A DNA stretch of 64,000 nt from Serratia marcescens (lineage in GTDB: Bacteria > Pseudomonadota > Gammaproteobacteria > Enterobacterales > Enterobacteriaceae), in the NCBI RefSeq assembly GCF_006715005.1, contig NZ_VFMJ01000001.1, positions 5,332,001-5,396,000 on the forward strand, read 5' to 3'. This document shows, piece by piece, positions 54,601 through 62,098 of the stretch (its first letter is position 1; the number at the start of each line of letters is the position of its first letter). Made by a program: the position numbers and the translations under genes. The notes beneath the pieces are model-generated. The model did no database searches, was not told the origin of the DNA, and saw nothing but the letters and a program-made list of their open reading frames with translations.

Positions 54601-54806
54601 TCAATAATTTGCTGCATTTCAGTCGCAGTAAGCGGAACATCGTTTAAACGATCCCGCTGGCGATTGTTTTCAAACAAAATGTTTGCCCAGTTTTGCAGTA
54701 AATCGGCTTCGGTTTTGTTTTTGAGTATCTCTGTTTCCCATCCCTTGTGGGTAAGTGCCTCAATAAAGGCCTGCTCAAATTGCGCTTCGGTTTTAAAGGT
54801 GGTCAT
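51621..54806 (-). CDS. hsdR: Type I restriction enzyme, motor and nuclease subunit
   Basis: A 1061-residue subunit that translocates and cuts unmodified DNA. The N-terminal nuclease has the PD-(D/E)XK set Asp144 / Glu158-x-Lys160 (RRGDVLLL, VIHVELKRSG), with the same spacing as EcoR124. The SF2 helicase has Walker A HTTGSGKT (~residue 301) and VDEAHRS (~417), with FFGFTGTP and downstream motor motifs. Length resembles the EcoR124 (type IC) group. It is third in the hsdM-hsdS-hsdR order, 14 nt after hsdS. Codon composition is visibly more AT-rich than the ICE backbone. Confidence 0.95.
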   Translation of the reverse strand: MTTFKTEAQFEQAFIEALTHKGWETEILKNKTEADLLQNWANILFENNRQRDRLNDVPLTATEMQQIIEHIKELKTPLKLNGLINGKTVAIKRDNQADALHLGKEVSLKIYDRQEIAAGQSRYQIVQQPNFERDSPLRNDRRGDVLLLINGMPVIHVELKRSGIPVSQAVNQIEKYSKEGVFSGLFSLIQVFVAMEPNETKYFANPGLDGKFNPDYQFNWADFNNEPMNHWKDIASTLLSIPMAHQLIGFYTVADDTDGVLKVMRSYQYYAANAISDKVAKTNWQQLGSAANNPDRLGGYVWHTTGSGKTMTSFKSAQLIAQSKDADKVIFLMDRIELGTQSLMEYRNFAGDGEDVQATENTHILITKLKSTAPANTLIVSSIQKMSNIFEAEDGEGVTTNTADIEKIRAKRLVFIVDEAHRSTFGDMLITIKRTFPRALFFGFTGTPIQEENEKNGNTTSTVFGNELHRYSIADGIRDGNVLGFDPYKVPTFRDSDLRQAVALEQAKAGSVNEAMDNPVKKKKFNHFMNDVPMAGHRDATGKYHKGIEDYVPKSQYLSDTHQTKVVEDILHKWDVLSQGTKFHAILATNSIAEAIDYYRSLKAAKPELKVSALFDPNIDNDGSGDRDPTFKGDGLDEIMTDYNARYCQDFDFARHAAFKKDLAARLAHKKPYECIHTEPSKQLDLLIVVDQMLTGFDSKWLNTLYLDKVIKYQNIIQAFSRTNRLFGPDKPHGIIRYYRYPHTMEKNINDAVKLYSGDRPIGLFVDRLESNLNAMNELVLEITGLFVSAGIENFEKLPEDIETCAQFAKLFNNFSHHLEAAKVQGLHWEQSIYSFTENDVEHEVTLSIDEQTYLSLVLRYKELVAKGDGTGVGGSDVPFDISGYLTEIDTGKIDADYMNSRFDKYLKELNKHQGSANIEITLNELHKSFASLTQSEQKYAKLFLHDLQRGDAQLIEGYTFRDYINAYKDNAENAQLNAVVDALGLDKKLLIALMTDSVNDKNLNDFGRFDALKESVDKTKAKAYFEKQDGITIPLFKLHIRIDQFLKQFIFAQMDDFLSD

Positions 54807-54820
54807 GATGGCGCTCCTTG

Positions 54821-56059
54821 TTAGACAAACATTTTACTTAAGCAGGCCTGCTTGATGTTATTAAGCTTGGTGATTTGTTGCTGGTTTTGCTTGATTAGGC
54901 TATCGAGATTTTGAAAGTAGGTACCGATTGCGGCTTGTTCTTCCAAGCTCTTTGGAAACGCAATGTTCGTATCCTTTATTGCGGCCTTTGATATTGATAA
55001 AACTTTTGTGCCTTGCATCAATGATAAAAGCTGGTCATGGTATGAAGATGAATTTAAATGGTAACCAAGATACTTGGAGGCAAAAGGGAAAATAGGCCTA
55101 ACGGCAATCGTGTGCAATCCAGAAAGAATCAACTGATCCCCTATATTGAATAACTCTGTGCATTTTCCCACAGTGTTATCTTCGGCAGCATCAGCAATGA
55201 TAATGTCACCATCTCGTAAACCGGAATTATTTAGTTTATTGGCTATGCTATCGTTCGTAATAAATGGTAACAACTCATTGCGTGCATCAAGAACTTCACC
55301 AAACTTAATTAGTACATCGCCATAGTGAATGTTTTTCGCCAATCCAGTTTTGTAGTTTAAATCAGCTCTTGAAAGAGTATTGTTCGGCACGTTAACAAAG
55401 CAAGCTCCAAATGGTTTCTTATCCCACTCCCCACTAAACCCTTTAAAGCGAATTTCTGGAATGGTATCACCTTGTTTGGGAAACATTTTTTCCAGCATGG
55501 ACTTTTTTATGCTGCTGAGCTTGTCATGTTTTTGTTGGTGTTGGTTTATTAACGTGTCGAGCTTTTGGAAGTAGTTGCCTATTTCATTGCTTTCATAAAT
55601 ATTCTTAGGAACAAAAAAGCAAGAGGAAGATACAAGTCCCCAATCAGAACGAGGCATTTTCGAGCCTGCTGAAAGGTTTGAAATCAATTCAAATTCATTG
55701 GTTTGAATTAAAGAAAATAAAAACGTACTTGCAACATTGTCGGCACGTAACACCCAAAAATCTCCAACTGCGAGCCCTTCAAAGTCAGCTAAAAACCAGT
55801 TTTTCAGATAGGGGCGCAATTTTCCAAATAAAACATCATCAGCTTCAAATTTTAAGCCGGTTTTAAAGGATTTTTTCTGATGAATATCTTTATTTAATCT
55901 GCCTTTCCCTGCGACTATATCTTCGTATTCAACACAAGGTAGACATGTACTTTGATGATGTGTTGATACTCTGGTAGCGATGTTTGAAAACTCTCTCTCC
56001 TGCCACTTCTCACTAAATCCTTTAAAGCGGATCTCTGGCACCTTGTTATCCACACTCAT
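54821..56059 (-). CDS. hsdS: Type I restriction-modification specificity subunit
   Basis: A 412-residue DNA-recognition subunit. Two target-recognition domains each begin with IRFKGFS (residues ~10 and ~203) and each is followed by a conserved helix (YFQKLDTLINQHQQKHDKLSSIKKSMLEKMF and a near copy at the C-terminus), the usual two-fold layout. The recognition site cannot be read from sequence. I choose the ATG at 56059, with AGGG 8 nt upstream; a GTG at 56068 is also possible. It lies directly after hsdM. Confidence 0.92.
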   Translation of the reverse strand: MSVDNKVPEIRFKGFSEKWQEREFSNIATRVSTHHQSTCLPCVEYEDIVAGKGRLNKDIHQKKSFKTGLKFEADDVLFGKLRPYLKNWFLADFEGLAVGDFWVLRADNVASTFLFSLIQTNEFELISNLSAGSKMPRSDWGLVSSSCFFVPKNIYESNEIGNYFQKLDTLINQHQQKHDKLSSIKKSMLEKMFPKQGDTIPEIRFKGFSGEWDKKPFGACFVNVPNNTLSRADLNYKTGLAKNIHYGDVLIKFGEVLDARNELLPFITNDSIANKLNNSGLRDGDIIIADAAEDNTVGKCTELFNIGDQLILSGLHTIAVRPIFPFASKYLGYHLNSSSYHDQLLSLMQGTKVLSISKAAIKDTNIAFPKSLEEQAAIGTYFQNLDSLIKQNQQQITKLNNIKQACLSKMFV

Positions 56060-56060
56060 C

Positions 56061-58652
56061 TTATTCACCCTTCAGTAAGTTAGTGAGTACTGCTAGGCCC
56101 TGCATATCAAACTCATTGCCCGTGAGCTCGCCCGTCATCTCCGCTAGCTCTTGCTCGGTGGTTTTTATCTCATGGGCTATCTGCGAATAGGTGACGGCGT
56201 ATTTATCAGCCAGGGCTTGTACCTGGCTGGAGAGCTGGCTAATCACGGCATCTGGCATGCCGGCGAGTTCGGCGCTTAATGGTGCAATCCATTTAAGGTA
56301 CAGCAGGTTGTTTACCTGTTCATCGGTTAAGGCTTCGATGGTAGTTTTGGTTTTTAAGTGCAGGGAAGTGGCGGCATCTTTGACCGCTTTTTTCAGGGCT
56401 TTTTCTTCATCGATTAATTTGTTCGCACGAATAACTTTGGCTTCATAGCTTTCTTCTGCAAATTTAACTTTGCTGTCTTTTTGTTCTTTCAGGAAGGTTT
56501 TGGCGGCTTTGCTTAATTCTGCACTCGCAAAGCCGTCTTTGCTCTCTTTGACCGTATCCTGTTCTTTTTCTTCTTCGGTTAGCGATTCTAAAATTTCTTC
56601 CAGCGTGCTGGCAATTTCTGCCAGTCGGGTTTCATTATCCGCCAGAGCTTGTAAGTCATCACTTAAGTACGTTTGTTGCACTAAATCGAAGGGCAATATG
56701 TGGCCTTTCCAACCCTCTTGTACTTCGGTGTCATTGCCGTTTTTTTTCTTTATAACAATATTGGGATCAACTTGCTTGGTGGCAGCAAAGCCTTCGGTTT
56801 GCATCATTTCTAAATCGGCGCTGATCAGTTGCCATTGATTGTTTAGAAATTGGTAAGCCTGGTATTTGTCGATTAAGGCAATGGGGGCTAAGCGGGTAAA
56901 TAACTCGGTACTTAATACCACCTCTTGCTGGTTACGCTTTACACTTTGCCAGTTTTGTATTAACTGAGTGTTTAGGTGATCATCAAAGCCATTAAAGGTC
57001 TGGTTGTAGGCGCTGATAAACTCCAACACTTGCGGATGCCCGCTAATGCTGGCATTGACTACTTGTTTGTCAATGGCCAGCTCACTGTAAGAGGCGGATT
57101 TTGGTGTAAACAGGGTACTGCGTAATTGTGGGAAGGTTTGCCAAAAGCTATTTAACTCGGCAATTTCGCTGTTGGGAATGCCGCCGAGCATGGTGGCATG
57201 TAAATCCCAGGTTTGTGCCGTCGCAGAGGAATCCACATAGCGCGGTATGTTGAGGTTGTAACCGTTGTCGCGCAGGGTTTCTTTGCTCACCAGTTGTGAA
57301 TACTTGTCGATACTCTCTCGGTTAATCACCGCATCAGTAATGCGCTTGATATCACTCGCTTGCAGTTTGTTGTTTTTGCCTTCTTTCATAAAGTGTTTGG
57401 AGGCATCGACTACCAATACATCGGTGTTTTGGCGTTTTTGTTTGAGTACTAAAATCACCGTGGGAATGCTGGTGCCAAAAAAGATATTGGCCGGTAAACC
57501 GATAACGGTCTCAATATGATTCTGCTCAATGAGTTGCTTGCGAATTTGACCTTCTTCACCGCCACGGAACAAGACACCATGCGGAAGGACGATAGCCATA
57601 ATGCCATCGGGTTTTAGGTGGTAGAGGTCGTGCAGTAAAAAAGCAAAATCAGCTTTGGTTTTAGGTGCCAGGCCAAAACGTGAATAGCGAGGATCGCTCT
57701 CTTTAAAGCTGGGGTCCCAGTTTTGTGAGTAAGGCGGGTTGGATACCACGGCATCGACATGTAAGGCGTAGTATGAACCTTGAGGATCGCTGTCATCAAA
57801 ATACGGCCAATCTTCTTCCAGGGTATCGCCATTACGAGTTTTGATGTTGCTGGCTTTGATACCGCGCATGATGAGATTCATACGGGTTAGGTTGTAGGTA
57901 TTGGCTTTTAACTCTTGGGCGAAATAGGTGATGCTGTCTTTGTTTTTAGCGTATTTCTCGAACGCCTCACCAATATTGATCAGCAACGAACCCGAGCCTG
58001 AAGTTGGGTCGTAAATTTTGATGGTATCTTTGTGTTTTAACTCGTGGGCGATGATGTTTGACATGAGTACCGAGACTTCATGAGGCGTGTAAAACTCACC
58101 GGCTTTTTTACCCGCATTGGCAGCAAATTTCTCAAGCAGGTATTCGTAAATGTAGCCCAGTACGTCATACCCTTGATTACTATTCATGGGAATGCTTTTG
58201 ATCAGGTGCAGTAAGTCGCTGATGGCCTTGGTGCGTTTGCCTGCACTTTCACCAAGTTTGCTCAATCCTGTTTCTAAGGTGGTAAAAATACCATCAAACA
58301 GTTTTTTGTAAGTTGGCGAAATCAAACGGCTAAAGGCCGAGAGCGCATCCCGCACGTTAGATTCATCAAATTCGGATGTTGGATCAATCCATGTAGAAAA
58401 AAGATTATCGTAGGCAATAAAGTAGCCCAGGTTGCTTTGCAGGTATTCAACTGTGTCGGTGTCTTCTTCATTGAGGGTTTTGATGTCTTCAGACGTCATC
58501 CCCTGTCTGGTGACAAACTGCACTAGCTGGTCGCTTAGGTACTTGTAGAAGATAAAGCCGAGTATGTAGTCTTTGTATTCGTTGGCTTCAATTTTAGAAC
58601 GCATCTGGTTGGCAGATTCCCAGATTTTTGCAGCAAGTTGTTGTTTATTCAC
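56061..58652 (-). CDS. hsdM: Type I restriction-modification methyltransferase subunit, long form
   Basis: An 863-residue N6-adenine methyltransferase. The SAM-binding motif DPTSGSGS (215-222) and the catalytic NPPY (305-308) are intact. The typical HsdM portion ends near residue 520. A further ~340 residues, rich in Lys/Glu and with coiled-coil character (LADNETRLAEIASTLEEILESL), are unusual compared with ~520 for EcoR124 HsdM. The start is the GTG at 58650-58652 with AGGA 7 nt upstream; the longer frame to 58673 lacks support. It is the first gene of the hsd operon. Confidence 0.93.
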   Translation of the reverse strand: MNKQQLAAKIWESANQMRSKIEANEYKDYILGFIFYKYLSDQLVQFVTRQGMTSEDIKTLNEEDTDTVEYLQSNLGYFIAYDNLFSTWIDPTSEFDESNVRDALSAFSRLISPTYKKLFDGIFTTLETGLSKLGESAGKRTKAISDLLHLIKSIPMNSNQGYDVLGYIYEYLLEKFAANAGKKAGEFYTPHEVSVLMSNIIAHELKHKDTIKIYDPTSGSGSLLINIGEAFEKYAKNKDSITYFAQELKANTYNLTRMNLIMRGIKASNIKTRNGDTLEEDWPYFDDSDPQGSYYALHVDAVVSNPPYSQNWDPSFKESDPRYSRFGLAPKTKADFAFLLHDLYHLKPDGIMAIVLPHGVLFRGGEEGQIRKQLIEQNHIETVIGLPANIFFGTSIPTVILVLKQKRQNTDVLVVDASKHFMKEGKNNKLQASDIKRITDAVINRESIDKYSQLVSKETLRDNGYNLNIPRYVDSSATAQTWDLHATMLGGIPNSEIAELNSFWQTFPQLRSTLFTPKSASYSELAIDKQVVNASISGHPQVLEFISAYNQTFNGFDDHLNTQLIQNWQSVKRNQQEVVLSTELFTRLAPIALIDKYQAYQFLNNQWQLISADLEMMQTEGFAATKQVDPNIVIKKKNGNDTEVQEGWKGHILPFDLVQQTYLSDDLQALADNETRLAEIASTLEEILESLTEEEKEQDTVKESKDGFASAELSKAAKTFLKEQKDSKVKFAEESYEAKVIRANKLIDEEKALKKAVKDAATSLHLKTKTTIEALTDEQVNNLLYLKWIAPLSAELAGMPDAVISQLSSQVQALADKYAVTYSQIAHEIKTTEQELAEMTGELTGNEFDMQGLAVLTNLLKGE

Positions 58653-58816
58653 AATAAGTCCTGTTAAAAGCAATTCATTTTCGAAAAAGTCTATTTTAGG
58701 GTTTTGATTGTACGTTTCATAAGAGCTTCTTGCTAGCTGCAGGGCTTTACGAGTCCGTTGCAGTAAGTAGTTCTACAATCTCGATTCCTACCAAGACTGC
58801 CATTTCATCTGGTTCA

Positions 58817-59503
58817 TCACCAATCAAAATAGTCGCTATCGAGTTTAGAAACCTTCATTAGCGTCACACTGGTACCCACCTCGTTGTCCATCATCAGATG
58901 AACTAGCCGATTATCATCGATAAGTACCATGCCTTCTATCGATTGCGCGTAGGCAACGTCATGCTTAGTAAAGCCAGAGGTCGTAATGAATACCCTAATT
59001 TAGCCTTTTGCCACACCAGGTCACCTTAGAATGCATGCAACTCAGGGCGGCCTACGGTGTTTTGCCAGCGTTTGGCTTGCACACACGCCTTTTCTAAACC
59101 GAGCTTGTCTAAAGAAATAACGCTATCAATTCCAGCATCACCGCTGCCGCCGACACGCTCTGAATCGTGATGGCCGCCGTAACCTAAACGGTGCAGCACA
59201 TCCAGTACGATGACCTCGAAGCGGCCTTGAGATACCTGGCTTAGGTTCTCCAGCCGTTCCGATGCAACCGCATCGTGGATCTTTGATTGATTGCTCAAGG
59301 CGGTCGTCTGGGCTGTTTGTTAACATCGGTTGGGTGAGAAGGGGGTCTGTAACCGGGGCCAAATCTACCGCATCACTATTTTGTTGAAGTTTGACGTTGG
59401 TGTAAGCCAAAGCGAGATGTTCAATTTCTGCTGCAGTGAGTACGTTTCGAACGATTGTGAGCCCATCCGGTACGGTTTTGTAAACCAATTGGCTGCTGGC
59501 AAT
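58817..59503 (-). pseudogene. mrr: Decayed Mrr-family restriction endonuclease gene
   Basis: Three minus-strand frames in succession read as pieces of one Mrr protein. First are SSQLVYK and NRTGWAHNRSKR (~59503-59440, already in two frames), then LTAAEIEHLALAYTNVKL...DAVDLAP. Next comes the catalytic part FEVIVLDVLHRLGYGGHH...GDAGIDSVISLDKLGLEKACVQAKRW (59298-59026). Last is VFITTSGFTKHDVAYAQSIEGM...DSDYFDW ending at 58817. At least three frame changes and two losses of sequence separate them, and the N-terminus is missing. It lies upstream of hsdM on the same strand, so it is a relic of a larger restriction locus. Confidence 0.8.
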
Positions 59504-59678
59504 GGTTCTGTGGCATAAGATGATTGGTTTCCCTGTTACCCTGATCCCCTTTAATGTCATTGGCGTTTTGCTGGTCAGATTGCGTTATTTTATTATGGTG
59601 CTTGTTGGGCTCCTGATCCTTCTGTTTGTTGTCTCTCTGATAGTCAGTATTATTTCCTCCATGATTTAAGGCGGCTTT

Positions 59679-60047
59679 ATGAATGAGAGCGTTCTTCGTG
59701 CTTTTAGCTTTAACGGTGCACTGGATGCGGGAATGGATCCGGGTAGCTATGCATGGCAGTCCGTACCTGTCGGCGACTGGGCCGCTCGACTCGATTTCAA
59801 AGTCTGGTCGAATACCACGTCCTCCGGCCACCTTGTCTGTTATTTTACCTCCCTGGATGATGGCCAACGATACCGTCTCTCGGCATTTCGACCGAAAAAT
59901 GGCTCCCGTCGTTATACCCCAAAAGATGGTGGTATTGACTTTTCTGAAGGTGGGCTGGATGGGCAAGTATTTTTGTTGAATGTGGGAAAAACGCGTAATG
60001 GTACTTCTGCATGGTTGGGGGCTGAGTTTTTGGAGCGTGATGATTAA
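59679..60047 (+). CDS. Protein of unknown function next to the CDI locus
   Basis: A 122-residue soluble protein with mixed composition and many aromatic/basic residues (ARLDFKVWSNTTSSGHLVCYFTSLDDGQRYRLSAFR). AAGGCGG precedes the ATG by a few bases. No motif is recognised. It may belong to the ICE backbone or to cargo; the flanks do not decide. Confidence 0.6.
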   Translation: MNESVLRAFSFNGALDAGMDPGSYAWQSVPVGDWAARLDFKVWSNTTSSGHLVCYFTSLDDGQRYRLSAFRPKNGSRRYTPKDGGIDFSEGGLDGQVFLLNVGKTRNGTSAWLGAEFLERDD

Positions 60048-60300
60048 AAATCATGTATCGAATTAAGTTTAGATCCTGAATCTAAGCTAAGCACCGTGAC
60101 GCCGAAGAAAATCAGCGTGTTTATACGCTGCAGGATGTACCACGTGGCACAGTTGACCGCACAGTAGGATTGTGTGTGACTCAACTGACAACGCAGGCAA
60201 TATCATTCCTCCCGAAAACACGATTTGCTTGCTTTTTGATCTTGCGGGTGGATAATGCGCCAAAAATTACATATCTTGACACTTTATGAAATGGATGTTC
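60048..60300. other. Intergenic before cdiB
   Basis: About 250 bp without a supported gene. It presumably holds the cdiBA promoter, but I see no convincing -35/-10 pair. A short open frame (EENQRVYTLQDVPRGTVDRTV) near 60100 may be a remnant of another gene. Confidence 0.4.
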
Positions 60301-62031
60301 ATGAAAAGGACTTTTCTTTCGCACGGATCCACATCCACGGCGTTGAGCCGCGTTCTCGTGGGTGTTCTCTTCACCGGCACTTTCCCGGGTATGGCCGCCA
60401 CGCCCTCTGATGCCCCTGAGCGGGCCGCTTCAGCTATTGATGCCCGCGAGCAGCAGCGCCAGCAGGCGCGCGAGCGCGCCCTGCAACAGCAAAATGCCCC
60501 ACAGGCCGATGCGCGTCTTTCCCGCCCCGAGGCCGTGTTGCCGGATTACCCGGTCAATGAGTCCCCCTGCTTCACCATCAACCGGCTTACCCTGGTCGGG
60601 GAGTCGGCCGCTCGCTTTCAGTGGGCGCTGGACGCCGCTGCGGATGCCAAAGGTCGCTGTCTGGGCGGTCAGGGTATTGTGCTTGCCATCAATAAAGTGC
60701 AGAACGCCATACTGGCCAAAGGCTATGTCACCACGCGGGTGATGGCACAGGAGCAGGACCTGACCACCGGCGTGTTGGTGCTCACGCTGCAACCCGGGCG
60801 CATTGGCGACATTCGCTTTGAGGAGCCGGTCTCCTGGCGGGGGCGGCTGTGGAACGCTATTCCGGCCTCGCGCGGCGATATCCTCAACCTGCGTGATATC
60901 GAACAGGGGCTGGAGAACTTCAGACGGGTGCCCAGCGCCAGTGCTGACATCAAAATCGTTCCCGGTGAGCAGGAAGCCACCAGTGACCTGCAGGTCAACT
61001 GGCACGAGGGGCGGCCGGTGCGGCTCAGCCTGGGGCTGGACGACAGCGGTTCCAAGAGTACCGGACGTTATCTCGGTTCGGCCACCCTGGCACTCGATGC
61101 GCCGTTTGCGCAAAATGACCTGTTCTACGCCAACATCGGCAAGGATGTGTTTCAGCACGGGCCGTTCGGCAACCGTTCACATACGCTGAATTACTTCTTC
61201 CCGGTGGGATATTGGGCCTTCTCAGCCAATTACAACGACTACACCTACCATCAGAACATCCCCAACGCCAATGAGGTGCTGCGCTACAGCGGCAAGAGCG
61301 ACAACATGCAGTTGACCGTCTCCCGGTTGTTGTACCGCGACCAATCCCACAAGACCACGCTCAACCTGCGCGGTTACCGCAAGCACTCGACTAACCACGT
61401 GGATGACGTCGAGCTGACCCAGCAAAAGCGGCGCACCGCTGGCTGGGAAATTGGAGTCAACCAGCGTAGTTACCTCGGGCGCAATACGCTGGATGCGAAT
61501 ATCAGCTGGCGCCGCGGCACCGGCGCCCTCGGGGCGCTGCGTGCGCCGGAGGAAGTCAATCATGACGGTTCGGCGCGTACCGGTATGCTGCTCGGGGATG
61601 TGGGGTTCAACCTGCCTTTCACCTGGGGCGAGCAGCCCTGGCGGGTCTATACCAGCGTGCGGGGCCAGTGGAGCCCGAATGCGCTGACGCCGCAAGAGCG
61701 GATGGCCATTGCCGGGCGTTACTCGGTGCGCGGCTTTGACGGCGAACAGATGCTGTCCGGCGAAAAGGGCCTGCTGTGGCGCAATGAAATCGCCTGGAAC
61801 GTGTTTTCTCGCGGGCATGAATTGTATCTGGCCGCCGACTACGGTCGGGTGGACGGCCCAAACACCCGCCACTTGGTTGGCCATCAATTGGCGGGCAGCG
61901 CGCTCGGCGTGCGCGGCGCGCTGTGGGGGCGATTCAGCTATGACCTGTTTGCCGGCGTTCCGCTCTACAAGCCTGCGGGGTTCCACACCTCCGGCGCGAC
62001 CGCGGGTTTTAGCGTAAATCTGGAAATTTGA
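60301..62031 (+). CDS. cdiB: CdiB/ShlB-type two-partner secretion outer-membrane transporter
   Basis: A 576-residue Omp85-family TpsB pore that exports the CdiA-like protein. A signal peptide (to ~residue 31) and a Gln/Arg-rich plug helix (REQQRQQARERALQQQ) come first. POTRA domains follow (CFTINRLTLVG...; VLTLQPGRIGDIRFEE) with the LNLRDIEQGLENFRRVPSA motif, then a 16-strand barrel with the conserved RYSVRGFDGE loop and terminal FSVNLEI. The start at 60301 has GGA 5 nt upstream; ATG 60286 is an in-frame alternative. It lies 67 nt upstream of the cdiA-type gene. Confidence 0.92.
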   Translation: MKRTFLSHGSTSTALSRVLVGVLFTGTFPGMAATPSDAPERAASAIDAREQQRQQARERALQQQNAPQADARLSRPEAVLPDYPVNESPCFTINRLTLVGESAARFQWALDAAADAKGRCLGGQGIVLAINKVQNAILAKGYVTTRVMAQEQDLTTGVLVLTLQPGRIGDIRFEEPVSWRGRLWNAIPASRGDILNLRDIEQGLENFRRVPSASADIKIVPGEQEATSDLQVNWHEGRPVRLSLGLDDSGSKSTGRYLGSATLALDAPFAQNDLFYANIGKDVFQHGPFGNRSHTLNYFFPVGYWAFSANYNDYTYHQNIPNANEVLRYSGKSDNMQLTVSRLLYRDQSHKTTLNLRGYRKHSTNHVDDVELTQQKRRTAGWEIGVNQRSYLGRNTLDANISWRRGTGALGALRAPEEVNHDGSARTGMLLGDVGFNLPFTWGEQPWRVYTSVRGQWSPNALTPQERMAIAGRYSVRGFDGEQMLSGEKGLLWRNEIAWNVFSRGHELYLAADYGRVDGPNTRHLVGHQLAGSALGVRGALWGRFSYDLFAGVPLYKPAGFHTSGATAGFSVNLEI

Positions 62032-62098
62032 ACATCGCGATACCGGCAGCGTTGCTGCGCTGACCTGAACGGACTGACTTTTCTCACGGATGTGACCT

